A stretch of DNA of 32,494 nt. Origin: Pseudomonadota bacterium. GTDB lineage: Bacteria; Pseudomonadota; Gammaproteobacteria; Acidiferrobacterales; Acidiferrobacteraceae. The stretch lies in contig JAJYDT010000001.1 of assembly GCA_021777335.1 (NCBI GenBank), forward strand, positions 77,295 through 109,788, written 5' to 3'. The notes under the pieces are model-generated. The model did not search any database, was not told the DNA's origin, and worked only from the letters and a program-made list of their open reading frames with translations. The translations under genes were made by a program, and so were the position numbers. This document shows positions 1-8,247 of the stretch, one piece after another; position 1 is the first letter of the stretch; the number at the start of each line of letters is the position of its first letter.

Positions 1-2
1 AC

Positions 3-767
3 TCAGCTGCCACCCACCCGGTACCATGCAAGCCCAACATACTCATGCACGGCACGTGCACTTTGCTCAAGCGCGTAGGCTGAGGGCAGGAACGAGAGAA
101 AGGCGGGATGCATCCGCGCCACCGCAGTGAATCCCGTGGGTGCTGCCGTGACCTTCATCCGGACAGCGTGGAAAGCGACAACGGCGCGCCGCATATGCCA
201 CGCCTGGGTCACGAGATAGACATCGCTGATGTGCGCGGCGCGCAGCAATTTTGCGGAGAACTCCGCGTTCTGAAGCGTGTCCTGGGACCGCCCCTCGACC
301 CACCGGACCGGTACTGAGAAGTCGTGCTCAAGCGTTGTGCTCATGAGCACCGCCTCGGGCGGCCCGCCGTCATAGACCGTGCCTCCGGACACGAGTACCG
401 GCAGGTGCGTGCGCCGATAGAGAAACGCGGCGTATCGCAGCCGGACCAGCGTGTCCGAATTGACCGTACCATCGTGGCCGTACTCGGGGGCGTAGGGATC
501 GCGCCCCCCGGCGAGGACGACGATCGCCTGTGGTCCCGGGGTCAGAGCCCCGTGGGCGGGAAGCGCGGGATAGATTTCGATCTGGCGCAGCAGGCGCGTC
601 GCAACTGCCGGTGCCCCGAGCATTGTGAGCACGGTGGTTGCCAGCACGACTGTCGCCATGCCAAGACGCGGATGACGCAGCCCCAGGACGAGACCTGCGA
701 TGATGAGCCAGATGGCGAGCCCCGGTGGCGTCAGCAGGGCGTTTCCCAGCGCGTGGAACACCATCAT
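3..767 (-). CDS. YdcF/SanA/ElyC-type DUF218 membrane-anchored protein
   Basis: A 254-residue protein with two hydrophobic segments near the N-terminus (about residues 5-30 and 36-55), followed by a DUF218 domain. The domain is recognised by the strand AIVVLAGG (about 80-88), a Ser/Asp-rich turn with [11 protein letters not shown], the VLVSGG strand, the [11 protein letters not shown] helix start and [13 protein letters not shown]218 proteins (YdcF, SanA, ElyC) are inner-membrane proteins linked to envelope integrity; ElyC acts in peptidoglycan assembly, but the chemistry is not settled. The ATG at 767 overlaps the lipA stop by 4 nt, so the gene is probably translationally coupled as the last gene of lipB-lipA-ydcF. 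Placement beside the elongasome genes fits an envelope role. The family is clear; the exact function is not. Confidence 0.85.
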   Translation of the reverse strand: MMVFHALGNALLTPPGLAIWLIIAGLVLGLRHPRLGMATVVLATTVLTMLGAPAVATRLLRQIEIYPALPAHGALTPGPQAIVVLAGGRDPYAPEYGHDGTVNSDTLVRLRYAAFLYRRTHLPVLVSGGTVYDGGPPEAVLMSTTLEHDFSVPVRWVEGRSQDTLQNAEFSAKLLRAAHISDVYLVTQAWHMRRAVVAFHAVRMKVTAAPTGFTAVARMHPAFLSFLPSAYALEQSARAVHEYVGLAWYRVGGS

Positions 768-1720
768 GGAGTGGTGCGCGTCCCTGCTGCCTGCTGCTCG
801 GCATGATACGAGGACCGGACCAGGGGACCGCTTGCCACGTTGGTGAACCCCATATCGAGCCCCGCCCTGGAGAAGTCGTCAAACTCCGATGGGGTGACGT
901 AGCGCTCGACCGGAAGATGGTACTGCCGACTCGGCTGCAGATACTGGCCGATGGTCAGGAGATCACAGCCGTGCCGTCGCAGGTCCTGCATCACCGCGAG
1001 GACTTCGTCGTTGGTTTCGCCGAGGCCCACCATGATGCCGGATTTTGTCGGTATGCGGGCATGACGCTGCTTGAATTCCTCAAGCAGCGCGAGCGAGCCC
1101 TCGTAATCGGCTCCGGGTCGCGCCTTCCGGTACAGTCGCGGTACGGTTTCGAGGTTGTGATTGAACACATCCGGCGGGGCTTGCGAAAGGGCATCGAGCG
1201 CGCCGTCCACACGTCCCCGGAAGTCGGGTACCAGAACCTCGATATGGATCTTCGGTGTGCGCGACCGGATTGCCCGGATGCATTCCCGAAAATGTCCTCC
1301 GCCACCGTCTCTGAGGTCGTCGCGATCTACGGAGGTCACGACCACAAACCGAAGTCCCATGTCGGCGATGACGTCCGCGAGCCGGCGCGGCTCGTCAGGG
1401 TCGAGCGGGTCGGGGCGTCCGTGTGCCACGTCACAGAACGGGCAGCGCCGCGTGCACAGCTTGCCCATGATCATGAAAGTGGCGGTGCCGTGGCCGAAAC
1501 ACTCGCCGATGTTGGGGCACGAGGCCTCCTCGCAGACCGTGTGCAATCCGTGCGCGTGGAGCACGTTTTTAAGATCGCTGACCGCCGGGTTAAGTGGCGA
1601 AGACACACGTAACCACGGAGGTTTGCGCAGCACTTTTTCGCGTGGCACGATCTTGACCGGGATACGTGCAGTCTTTTCGCGTCCCTTCAGTGCCTTTGCG
1701 TCTGTTTCGCGGATACTCAC
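764..1720 (-). CDS. lipA: Lipoyl synthase LipA
   Basis: Radical-SAM enzyme that inserts two sulfurs into protein-bound octanoyl groups to make lipoyl cofactor for 2-oxoacid dehydrogenases and the glycine cleavage system. The 318 residues match the family length. Both cluster motifs are present: the auxiliary cluster CX4CX5C at C63, C68 and C74 ([12 protein letters not shown]) and the radical-SAM CX3CX2C at C89, C93 and C96 (CTRRCPFC). The C-terminal family signature RSSYHA, whose serine ligates the auxiliary cluster, is also visible. The start overlaps the lipB stop by 4 nt and the stop overlaps the ydcF start by 4 nt, giving a coupled lipB-lipA-ydcF unit. Nothing is missing. Confidence 0.98.
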   Translation of the reverse strand: MSIRETDAKALKGREKTARIPVKIVPREKVLRKPPWLRVSSPLNPAVSDLKNVLHAHGLHTVCEEASCPNIGECFGHGTATFMIMGKLCTRRCPFCDVAHGRPDPLDPDEPRRLADVIADMGLRFVVVTSVDRDDLRDGGGGHFRECIRAIRSRTPKIHIEVLVPDFRGRVDGALDALSQAPPDVFNHNLETVPRLYRKARPGADYEGSLALLEEFKQRHARIPTKSGIMVGLGETNDEVLAVMQDLRRHGCDLLTIGQYLQPSRQYHLPVERYVTPSEFDDFSRAGLDMGFTNVASGPLVRSSYHAEQQAAGTRTTP

Positions 1721-2355
1721 AATATCATCTGCCGGGATCGATTCTGTGAAAGGGCGCGTTCAAAAGCATTTGCAAGCGCACTGCCTGCACTCGCGACGGT
1801 GATACCCGATGCGAGATCCTGGACCTGTGTCACTGTCACGCCCCTGAGTCCGCAGGGGGTAATACTGGAAAACGGGCAAAGATCCATGGCCACGTTCAGT
1901 GACAGCCCATGGTAGCTGCAACCCCGATGGATCCGCAATCCCAGAGACGCTATCTTGCGTGTCCCGACGTAAACGCCCGGTGCGCCAAGCCTTTGTTGTC
2001 CTGCAATGCCTAGCGTGCCAAGCCACTCGATGACGATGTCTTCAAGCAGTGTTACCAGACCCTTGACGCTGATCCGACGCCGCCGCAAATCGAGCAGGAC
2101 ATACATCACAAGCTGGCCAGGCCCATGATAGGTGATATCGCCGCCACGGTCGGAGCGTACGAGCGGGATATCCCGGCGCTCCGGCAACCCCTTGCCATTG
2201 CGTCCGACGGTATATACGGGAGGGTGCTCGAGAAGCCACACCTCGTCCGGCTGGGCAGGACCCCGGTCCCCGGTGAACGTGCGCATACGCTCCCATGACT
2301 CGAGATAGGGCACAAGACCGAGCCTGCGCACAATCAGCGGCGGATCTGGCGGCAT
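1717..2355 (-). CDS. lipB: Octanoyltransferase LipB
   Basis: Transfers octanoate from octanoyl-ACP to lipoyl domains, the step before LipA. The 212 residues carry family hallmarks: [13 protein letters not shown] near 43-55, the [12 protein letters not shown] block near 74-85, the catalytic lysine K134 in [12 protein letters not shown], and the acyl-accepting cysteine C168 in ITPCGLRG. The ATG at 2355 gives a normal N-terminus. Only about 5 nt separate this ATG from the inferred left boundary of an IS200/IS605 element (TTAC at 2357-2360), so the native ribosome-binding site and promoter region have probably been replaced by IS sequence. No convincing Shine-Dalgarno sequence is visible. The gene looks intact. 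Confidence 0.97.
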   Translation of the reverse strand: MPPDPPLIVRRLGLVPYLESWERMRTFTGDRGPAQPDEVWLLEHPPVYTVGRNGKGLPERRDIPLVRSDRGGDITYHGPGQLVMYVLLDLRRRRISVKGLVTLLEDIVIEWLGTLGIAGQQRLGAPGVYVGTRKIASLGLRIHRGCSYHGLSLNVAMDLCPFSSITPCGLRGVTVTQVQDLASGITVASAGSALANAFERALSQNRSRQMIL

Positions 2356-2376
2356 CTTACCGGGCTGCGCGGAAAG

Positions 2377-2396
2377 CCCCGCCGTTCAGGGCAGGG
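2377..2396. repeat. IS200/IS605 left-end hairpin 1 (imperfect)
   Basis: CCCCGCC (2377-2383) pairs with GGCAGGG (2390-2396) across a 6-nt loop, with one mismatch. Its position just inside the presumed left end is typical of the subterminal imperfect palindromes bound by Y1 HUH transposases. On the lipB strand it would sit in the 5' untranslated region. Confidence 0.6.
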
Positions 2397-2407
2397 ATGA
2401 ATAGCGC

Positions 2408-2424
2408 GGATGCCGAAGGCATCC
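2408..2424. repeat. Perfect hairpin near the IS200/IS605 left end
   Basis: GGATGCC (2408-2414), loop GAA, GGCATCC (2418-2424) form a perfect 7-bp stem just beyond the tnpA stop. It may be part of the transposon end. In RNA it could also act on read-through between tnpA and lipB, both of which are on the minus strand. No T-run follows. Confidence 0.6.
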
Positions 2425-2433
2425 ATTCGTTTC

Positions 2434-2847
2434 CTATGATCGCGTTTGCTGTTGCTCGATATATTGCTTGATGAGGGCAATTGGCGCACCACCGCATGAA
2501 GAAGCAAGGTATGAGGGCGACCACAACACATTTTTCCAATACCGTTTTTTCAAGTCCGGCCTTTCCTTGCGCAGCAATCGGCTGGACACACCTTTCAGGC
2601 TGTTCACCAGCACGGAAACCGCCAGCTTTGGCGGATATTCCACCAGCAGATGCACATGGTCATCTTCCCCCTCCATTTCCACCAGAGATGCTTCCATGTT
2701 TTCGCACACCTTGCCGAACATCCGGCGCATCCGGGCTATGGCATCGCCATCAAACACTCCACGGTGGTATTTCGTCACAAAGACCAAGTGAACATGAATT
2801 CTAAAAACACAATTTCGTCCGTGTCGAATATCGTTATTTTCCTCCAT
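2434..2847 (-). CDS. tnpA: IS200/IS605 family transposase TnpA (Y1 HUH)
   Basis: Single-strand DNA transposase of 137 residues, full length for the family. The HUH metal-binding motif is seen as DHVHLLVEYPP with H64 and H66, and the nucleophilic tyrosine is most likely Y129 in IKQYIEQQ near the C-terminus. The N-terminal FRIHVHLVFVTKYHRGVF block is characteristic. The ORF has no visible frameshift, so the enzyme may be active. It diverges from the tnpB remnant with only about 20 nt between start codons. Any mobility would need a matching right end, which is not present here. Confidence 0.93.
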   Translation of the reverse strand: MEENNDIRHGRNCVFRIHVHLVFVTKYHRGVFDGDAIARMRRMFGKVCENMEASLVEMEGEDDHVHLLVEYPPKLAVSVLVNSLKGVSSRLLRKERPDLKKRYWKNVLWSPSYLASSCGGAPIALIKQYIEQQQTRS

Positions 2848-2867
2848 AGACCAAGCATAATTCAGTC

Positions 2868-3135
2868 ATGAAACGCTTGCAATCATTCACCTTCGGGTTA
2901 CCGTCCAGCGGCGAACAGACATGCTCCATGCGTTGCTCCGCCCGGTCGTGCCGGTTCGTAGTCCGCAAGGCGCTTGCGATGCAGGAGTCTCTCTGTGAAA
3001 GCGGTGAAAAGAGGCCGGGCTATGCTGGGTTGTGCAAAGAGCCCACAACCCGGATCTCAACCTGAAACCTTGTGGCTTGGTGAAACCTATTCGCAGGTTT
3101 TGCGGCAATCACTCAAAGACCTTGAGCGTGCCTAC
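2868..3135 (+). pseudogene. Decayed tnpB (IS605 OrfB/RNA-guided nuclease) N-terminal remnant
   Basis: Frame one, from ATG 2868, reads MKRLQSFTFG, GEQTCSM, RSCRFVVRKALAMQ, GYAGLCKE, closely following the usual TnpB N-terminus (MKRLQAFKFEL, GEQ, GSCRFVFNKALALQ). It runs into a stop at 3063-3065. The similarity continues in the +1 frame as QPETLWLGETYSQVLRQ and SLKDLERAY, ending at about 3135. So there is at least one frameshift, and the gene has lost the whole RuvC-like nuclease part and the 3' end that would supply a guide (omega) RNA. It cannot encode a working nuclease. The alignment is from memory of the family. Confidence 0.85.
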
Positions 3136-3434
3136 AGGGCAACCAGAACGGACTTGTTTTCGGACAGCTCGTGATAAAGCCGGTCCAATTGCTCACGGCT
3201 GCGCGCAGTCATGGTGAAGGTGAGCGCGAGGTAGCGCCCCTTCCCGCTCGAACGGCGGCTGACTGAGTGCAGATCTGCCGCCTCGACGTGACGTGACACG
3301 ATTCCCTGGACCAATGCCTCGAACCGGATCGTCTGTGCCCCGAGCACCTTTACGTAGACCTTGCACGGAAAGGCGTTCGGGTCGAACGCGCGCGGCGGAT
3401 CGTGTGGGTTTCCCATATGAGCTTCTCCTGACAT
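3132..3434 (-). CDS. ybeD: DUF493 (YbeD-like) family protein
   Basis: A 100-residue protein with the DUF493/YbeD fold signature: FPCKVYVKVLGAQTIRFEALVQGIV, then SSGKGRYLALTFTMTARSREQLDRLYHEL, and a terminal V-L-V-A-L that lines up with the IVRMVL end of E. coli YbeD. It belongs to a small cytosolic ACT-like fold family, possibly regulatory, of unknown biochemical role, usually located next to lipB as here. Starts at 3434 or at the internal Met at 3416 are both possible. The stop codon lies at the border with the tnpB remnant, so the 3' boundary touches the mobile element, but the domain itself seems complete. Confidence 0.88.
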   Translation of the reverse strand: MSGEAHMGNPHDPPRAFDPNAFPCKVYVKVLGAQTIRFEALVQGIVSRHVEAADLHSVSRRSSGKGRYLALTFTMTARSREQLDRLYHELSENKSVLVAL

Positions 3435-3528
3435 GCCCCCCGGCCGGCGAGGCCTGAGATTGCTGATGCGCGGCGGGACCGCACCTGCCTGCGCCGCGCG
3501 CCCCGCCGGGGAGTCTGCCCTGTCCGGA

Positions 3529-4389
3529 TCAACCGGCGGTGCCCTCCCGGAAGCGGCGCTTGTAGTCCTGGAACAGGCTGTGCATGCGCCAGAACAGGGA
3601 TCCCGCCGTCCCGTTTCCTACCTGTTTCCCGTCCAGCTCGACAATCGGCATGATCTCCTTGGTGGAACTTGTCATCCATACCTCTTCCGCCTGCCGCAGT
3701 TCCTCCTGTGACAGCCTGCGCTCCGCAAAATCGATCCCATTGGCTGCCGCGAGTTCCAGGATAAGGTCTCTCGTGATGCCCGGCAGGATGGACGGACCCC
3801 TGGGCGCCGTGACGAGTTGTCCCCGCAGGGCGACGAATATGTTGCTTGCAGCGCCTTCCGTCACCGCGCCGTCCCGGATCAGTATCGCCTCGGCCGCACC
3901 GCGCTGGATCGCTTCCTGTCTCAGCAGTACGTTCGCAAGCAGCGCGATCGCCTTGATGTCACAGCGCCGCCAGCGGATGTCATCAAGCGTCACTGCGCGC
4001 ACGCCCCGGCCAAGCACCTCCTCAGGATTCTCCTTGAGCGGCTGGGTGTAGGCAAATACCGTCGGTTCCACATGGGCCGGAAACGCGTGATCACGAGGTG
4101 CGGCCCCACGCGTAATCTGGAGGTAGACCGACTGGTCGCCGCCGCCATGGCGGACAATGAGTTCCCCGATGATCGTGCTCCACTCGTCCGCGCCAAGGGG
4201 GGCAGTGAGCCCGATCCCCGCGAGACTCTGGCTGAGCCGTTCGAGATGGTGTGCGAGCCGGAACGGGCGTCCGCCATACACCGGTAACACTTCGTAGACA
4301 CCGTCGCCGAATATAAATCCGCGGTCGAAAACCGGAATGAACGCCTGTTCTGCCGGAAGGAAGCGGCCGTTGAGATAGACAATGCTCAT
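3529..4389 (-). CDS. dat: D-alanine aminotransferase-like class IV aminotransferase
   Basis: Fold-type IV PLP enzyme that most likely interconverts D-alanine/D-glutamate and 2-oxoacids. The start is placed at the ATG at 4389 (MSIVYLNGRFLP), not at the longer open frame to 4554, because the family begins there. The length is 286 residues. Visible markers are the FDRGFIFGDGVYEV block (21-34), the PLP lysine K146 in RRCDIKAIALLANVL, and the EAILIRDGAVTEGAASNIFV segment. These read closer to D-amino-acid transaminase than to IlvE, but specificity cannot be proved from sequence. It sits between rlpA (37 nt gap) and DUF493, the place where dacA-dat is common in related bacteria; dacA is absent here. 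Confidence 0.88.
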   Translation of the reverse strand: MSIVYLNGRFLPAEQAFIPVFDRGFIFGDGVYEVLPVYGGRPFRLAHHLERLSQSLAGIGLTAPLGADEWSTIIGELIVRHGGGDQSVYLQITRGAAPRDHAFPAHVEPTVFAYTQPLKENPEEVLGRGVRAVTLDDIRWRRCDIKAIALLANVLLRQEAIQRGAAEAILIRDGAVTEGAASNIFVALRGQLVTAPRGPSILPGITRDLILELAAANGIDFAERRLSQEELRQAEEVWMTSSTKEIMPIVELDGKQVGNGTAGSLFWRMHSLFQDYKRRFREGTAG

Positions 4390-4426
4390 AAGGTAAGGCC
4401 TTTTCTCTGGAAAGGAGTTCCGGGAT

Positions 4427-5194
4427 TCAATGCGCGGCAACGATTTCGAGCGCAGGGAGATCCTGTTGGTGCAGGCGTCGTATCGCGCGGGCCCGCAGCG
4501 CGGGATCCGCAAACGGACCGATGCGCACGGCATACCAGAGCACCCCTCGCACACGCACGACGCTTACCCGAGCCGGTCCAACGCCGGAACGGTCGAGTTT
4601 TAGAGAGAGCCGCCTGGCATCGGCCTGCCTGCGGAACGAGCCGACCTGGACAAGGTGATCATGCAACTGGCAGTCGACGTCGACGTCGACGACCTCGACC
4701 GGCGCCGTGCCGGCCTCGATCATGCCGAGTTTGTCGGCCGCCGCGTAGGAAAGGTCGATCAGGCGGTTGTCCAGGAATGGGCCACGGTCGTTGACGCGCA
4801 CGATCACCGAGCGGCCGTTGCGCAGGTCCGTGACCCGCACGTAAGACGGCAGAGGAAGGACCTTGCTCGCGGCGGTCATGGCGAACATGTTGTAGATTTC
4901 GCCGTCCGATGTGCGCCCTTTGTAGAACCGGCGCCCATACCATGAGGCGATGCCGCGTGCGCGATAGCCGCAGGCGCTCCGTAACGGATAGTACTCTGTG
5001 CCGAAGACGCTGTATGGGGCATTGCCAAAAGGGCTCAGAGTCACGGGTCTTGGCACGGCGCTATGGATGTCAGCGGGATTCACCGCGCCCAGCGGACCGT
5101 CGTTCTTATAATATCCATGCGAGGGGACGGTACTGCACGCCCCGAGCAGCGTAAGCACCGCTGCGGGCCATAGCCGTTTTAGACGGTTATCCAT
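4427..5194 (-). CDS. rlpA: Septal-ring lytic transglycosylase-type lipoprotein RlpA
   Basis: Outer-membrane-anchored lipoprotein of 255 residues. The signal peptide ends in the lipobox LLGAC with C20. A double-psi beta-barrel domain follows: GIASWYGRRFYKGRTSDGE (about 81-99), the FAMTAASKVLPLPSYVRVTDLRNGRSVIVRVNDRGPF stretch, and the LIDLSYAAADKLGM helix. A C-terminal SPOR domain (about 176-252: HLVQVGSFRRQADARRL and YAVRIGPF) binds denuded glycan strands at the septum. In Pseudomonas RlpA cleaves stem-peptide-free glycan; catalytic activity here is inferred from family. It lies downstream of rodA in the standard order. Confidence 0.93.
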   Translation of the reverse strand: MDNRLKRLWPAAVLTLLGACSTVPSHGYYKNDGPLGAVNPADIHSAVPRPVTLSPFGNAPYSVFGTEYYPLRSACGYRARGIASWYGRRFYKGRTSDGEIYNMFAMTAASKVLPLPSYVRVTDLRNGRSVIVRVNDRGPFLDNRLIDLSYAAADKLGMIEAGTAPVEVVDVDVDCQLHDHLVQVGSFRRQADARRLSLKLDRSGVGPARVSVVRVRGVLWYAVRIGPFADPALRARAIRRLHQQDLPALEIVAAH

Positions 5195-5256
5195 GATCGT
5201 CCGTCACAAACCCGTTGTGTTTGCAGCGATTATAGTCGACTTGCCACCCTGTCTGC

Positions 5257-6330
5257 TCAGGCGGCGATGGATCGATGGCTGTGTATGCTCATGAGCATAC
5301 CAAACGCAGCCATCAGCGTGATGACGGAGGTGCCGCCGTAGCTGATCAGTGGCAGCGGCACGCCGACGACGGGCAGGAGCCCGGCCACCATGCTCATATT
5401 CACGAAAAAATAGAGGAAGAAAACGAGTGTCAGGCCGCCGGCGAGCAATCGCGAGTAGGTGTCCTGCGCGCGGTAGGCAATCAGGGCCCCGCGATACAGG
5501 ATAAAAAGATACAGCGTGATCAGCGCCAGGACCCCGAGCCAGCCGAATTCCTCGGAAAACACGGCGAAGATGAAGTCTGTGGAACTCTGAGGCAGAAAAT
5601 CGAGGTGTGCCTGGGTGCTATGCAGCCAGCCCTTTCCGAGCAGTCCGCCGGATCCGACAGCGATCATGCCCTGGATCGTGTGGTACCCGATGCCGAGCGG
5701 GTCGGACTCCGGATGAAACAGCACGTACACGCGCTGTCTCTGGTACTGGTGCATGTGCGCCCATAGCACAGGAATCGCCGCGGCTGTGGAAGCTGCCATC
5801 ACGATGATCGTACGCCAGCCCATTCCCGCGAGGAACAGCACCAGGAATCCCGTGGCGGCGATAAGAAATGCGGTCCCGAGATCAGGCTCCTTGATGATCA
5901 TGAGTGCCGGCAGGAGAATGACCGCGCCGGAAACCAGCAGTTGCGGCAATTTTATCGGAAGCGGCCCCCTCGAGAGATACCACGCGAGCATCATGGGTAG
6001 CGCAAGTTTCATGATCTCCGAAGGCTGGAAGCGGAGCGGGCCGAATCCAAGCCACCGGCGCGCGCCGTTTGACACCGTTCCCGCACCCAGCACGGCGATC
6101 AGCATCAGAAAACCGACCACGAACAGATACGGAGACCAGCGTGCAATTGTCGTGGGACGCACCTGTGCGAGTCCGATCATCACGGAAAAACCGAGGATGA
6201 GATGCACGCTGTCGCGTATGGTCATATTGAGATTGTCGCCACCCGCGCTGTAAACAATGGCCAGTCCAGTCACGCTCAGGATCACGAGGGCGTAGAACAA
6301 GGGTCTGTCAAAATGCCAGCGTTCAAGCAT
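5257..6330 (-). CDS. rodA: Peptidoglycan glycosyltransferase RodA
   Basis: SEDS-family polytopic membrane glycosyltransferase of the elongasome. It has 357 residues and about ten hydrophobic segments. Family signatures include GARRWLGFGPLRFQPSEIMKLAL (about 89-111), the IIKEPDLGTAFLI loop (about 146-158) carrying the catalytic-type aspartate, and the C-terminal GVPLPLISYGGTSVI block. It polymerises lipid II together with PBP2, encoded 6 nt upstream. The start ATG at 6330 gives the usual LERWHFDRPL N-terminus. Intact. Confidence 0.97.
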   Translation of the reverse strand: MLERWHFDRPLFYALVILSVTGLAIVYSAGGDNLNMTIRDSVHLILGFSVMIGLAQVRPTTIARWSPYLFVVGFLMLIAVLGAGTVSNGARRWLGFGPLRFQPSEIMKLALPMMLAWYLSRGPLPIKLPQLLVSGAVILLPALMIIKEPDLGTAFLIAATGFLVLFLAGMGWRTIIVMAASTAAAIPVLWAHMHQYQRQRVYVLFHPESDPLGIGYHTIQGMIAVGSGGLLGKGWLHSTQAHLDFLPQSSTDFIFAVFSEEFGWLGVLALITLYLFILYRGALIAYRAQDTYSRLLAGGLTLVFFLYFFVNMSMVAGLLPVVGVPLPLISYGGTSVITLMAAFGMLMSIHSHRSIAA

Positions 6331-6336
6331 GTTTCA

Positions 6337-8244
6337 TCATCCCCGTTCCGGTGGGGGTGGGTGGCCCCCGGCGGTCTTGGGCGGCGGCAGGGGTACGCGT
6401 GGCCGACCGTCCTTCAGCAGATAATAGTCCATCAGCTTGCGCGCGATTGCTGCGCCTATCTCGCCGCCGTGACCGCCATGCTCTTCGACCACGGCGACCG
6501 CAATCGTGGGATCGCCGACCGGGGCAAATGCCTCGAAGACTGCGTCGTCGCGGTCCTGCAGGGGCAGGTCACGCTCGCGTTCGGCACGCTGCAGGGTATT
6601 CTGCCTCATCACCTGGGCGGTTCCGGTTTTTCCGGCGATCTTGTACGGGGCCTTCGCCCCCATGCCGAATGCCGTGCCCTGGGGATTGTAGACCACGGCC
6701 TCCATCCCCTTGATCACGGTCTTGAAATCGCGCTTTGGGACCGGTACCGGTGGATCCAGAGTGGCATGCACATAATGCATCGTCTTGGTCACCGGATTCT
6801 CGATCGCATAGACCAGATTCGGCACAAAGCGTTTGCCATACATCGATATGGCAGACACCGCGTCAGCGAGCTGCACCGGCGTGATCAGGAGTGGCCCCTG
6901 GCCGATGCCCGCCACCACGGTCTCGCCGGGATACCAGTGAAGGTGATGTGCCCTCCGCCAGGCCTCGTTCGGAACAAGTCCCGGAAGTTCCCCGCTGATG
7001 CCTATGCCAGTCTTGTGACCGAACCCGAAATAGCCGAGATAGCGCGTCATCGTATTGATCCCGAGCTTGACGGCAAGTTTATAGAAATAGACGTCGCAGG
7101 ACTGCTCGATGGCGTCGTGCATGTCGACGAGCCCCATTCCGCCACGCTTCCAGCAGTGAAACACGTGCCGACTCCCGGGCAGGCGGAACCAGCCTGGACA
7201 CCACGCGCGATGCTTCGCGCTGATCTTGCCCGAAGCGAGCCCGGCGATGGCGTAGTAGGGCTTGATGGTAGACCCCGGGTCATACTCGCCTGCCAGTGCC
7301 CGGTTGACAAGTGGATGCAGCGGATTGTCCCTCAGGGCCTTGTAGTTCCGCTCACTGATGCCGTCCACGAATTCATTCGGGTCATAGGTTGGCATACTGA
7401 CGAATGTGAGCACTGCGCCGGTCTGCGGGTCCATGGCCACGACCCCGCCTGCGAAGGTTCCCAACGCCTGTTCCGCCAGGGCCTGCATCTTGGCGTCAAT
7501 ATTCAGGTAGATGTTCTTTCCGGCGACCGGGGGCGTGCGGCTCAGCACGCGTACTGCCCGCCCGTGCGCGTTGATTTCCACCTGCTTGAATCCGACACGC
7601 CCCAGCAGCACGTTCTGGTACCGCGCCTCAATGCCCAGACGGCCGATATGCTGCACGCCGGCGTATTTTATCCTGTTGATGTGCGCCTCATCCCAGCTGT
7701 TGATCCGGCTGACGTAACCGACTGCGGCAACCGCGAGACCGCCCAGTGGGTAATAGCGCTCCAGGCGAGCGTGTAACTGCACACCGTCAAGGTGTATGAG
7801 ATTGACGGCCACCCGGGCAGCTTCTTCAGTAGTGAGGTGGCTGCGCAGCACGACGCGGTCGTACGGATGCAGTTGTCCCATGCGCCGCTTGAAGTCCCTG
7901 AGATCCTGGCTGTTCAGCGAGATCAGATGGCCGAGCTTGACGATCAGTGCGTGCAGATTCTTGACATGGCTCGGGATCACGTCGAGCGAGAACACCGGGA
8001 AATTGTCGGCGAGGACAATCCCATTCCGGTCGAGGATCAAACCCCGCACCGGCTGAATTGGCATCGGGTTGATGCTGTTCTGGCGCGACAGCATCGAATA
8101 GTACGAGTAATGCATGATCTGCAGGTCGAACAGCCGCACGAGCAGGATCACGCAGAGTACCAGTACGAGACCCATGGCAATGGAAAGACGGGAACCGAAC
8201 ATCCGGATCTCTCGGTCGGTGTTTTTAAGCGGTATCCGTGGCAT
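6337..8244 (-). CDS. mrdA: Penicillin-binding protein 2 (elongasome transpeptidase)
   Basis: Class B PBP of 635 residues with a single N-terminal transmembrane helix (about 20-42), a pedestal domain containing the RGLILDRNG motif (68-75), and a transpeptidase domain. The active-site triad of motifs is complete: SXXK as S325-T-I-K328, SXN-type SCD at 382-384, and KTG at 539-541. It crosslinks new side-wall peptidoglycan and activates RodA. The start at 8244 lies 3 nt after the mreD stop, consistent with operon translation. The tail is proline-rich (PLPPPK and PPPPERG), an unremarkable extension. Confidence 0.97.
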   Translation of the reverse strand: MPRIPLKNTDREIRMFGSRLSIAMGLVLVLCVILLVRLFDLQIMHYSYYSMLSRQNSINPMPIQPVRGLILDRNGIVLADNFPVFSLDVIPSHVKNLHALIVKLGHLISLNSQDLRDFKRRMGQLHPYDRVVLRSHLTTEEAARVAVNLIHLDGVQLHARLERYYPLGGLAVAAVGYVSRINSWDEAHINRIKYAGVQHIGRLGIEARYQNVLLGRVGFKQVEINAHGRAVRVLSRTPPVAGKNIYLNIDAKMQALAEQALGTFAGGVVAMDPQTGAVLTFVSMPTYDPNEFVDGISERNYKALRDNPLHPLVNRALAGEYDPGSTIKPYYAIAGLASGKISAKHRAWCPGWFRLPGSRHVFHCWKRGGMGLVDMHDAIEQSCDVYFYKLAVKLGINTMTRYLGYFGFGHKTGIGISGELPGLVPNEAWRRAHHLHWYPGETVVAGIGQGPLLITPVQLADAVSAISMYGKRFVPNLVYAIENPVTKTMHYVHATLDPPVPVPKRDFKTVIKGMEAVVYNPQGTAFGMGAKAPYKIAGKTGTAQVMRQNTLQRAERERDLPLQDRDDAVFEAFAPVGDPTIAVAVVEEHGGHGGEIGAAIARKLMDYYLLKDGRPRVPLPPPKTAGGHPPPPERG

Positions 8245-8247
8245 GAA

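Larger units (their letters stand above)
2361..3135. mobile_element. IS200/IS605-type element with intact tnpA and decayed tnpB
   Basis: The left boundary is placed just after TTAC (2357-2360), the target tetranucleotide known for IS608-type elements. It is followed by subterminal hairpins at 2377-2396 and 2408-2424, then tnpA leftward and a broken tnpB rightward, which is the divergent gene order of IS605. The right end is lost: similarity to TnpB stops at LERAY, at the DUF493 stop codon (~3132-3137), and no right-end hairpin is seen. The element lies in the otherwise conserved DUF493-lipB junction. The exact boundaries are inference. Confidence 0.72.

Noticed and set aside
725-1612. Long plus-strand open frame over lipA
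   Set aside because: Antisense shadow of lipA; no family features, and lipA is fully supported on the other strand.
2868-3135. Functional TnpB with guide RNA
   Set aside because: The gene is frameshifted and lacks the nuclease domain and 3' end, so no active system is present.
4389-4554. N-terminal extension of the aminotransferase to 4554
   Set aside because: The extra 55 residues match nothing in the family and overlap rlpA; the start at 4389 fits the fold.
6202-7776. 524-codon plus-strand open frame over mrdA
   Set aside because: Antisense to a complete PBP2 with all catalytic motifs; arises from high GC.
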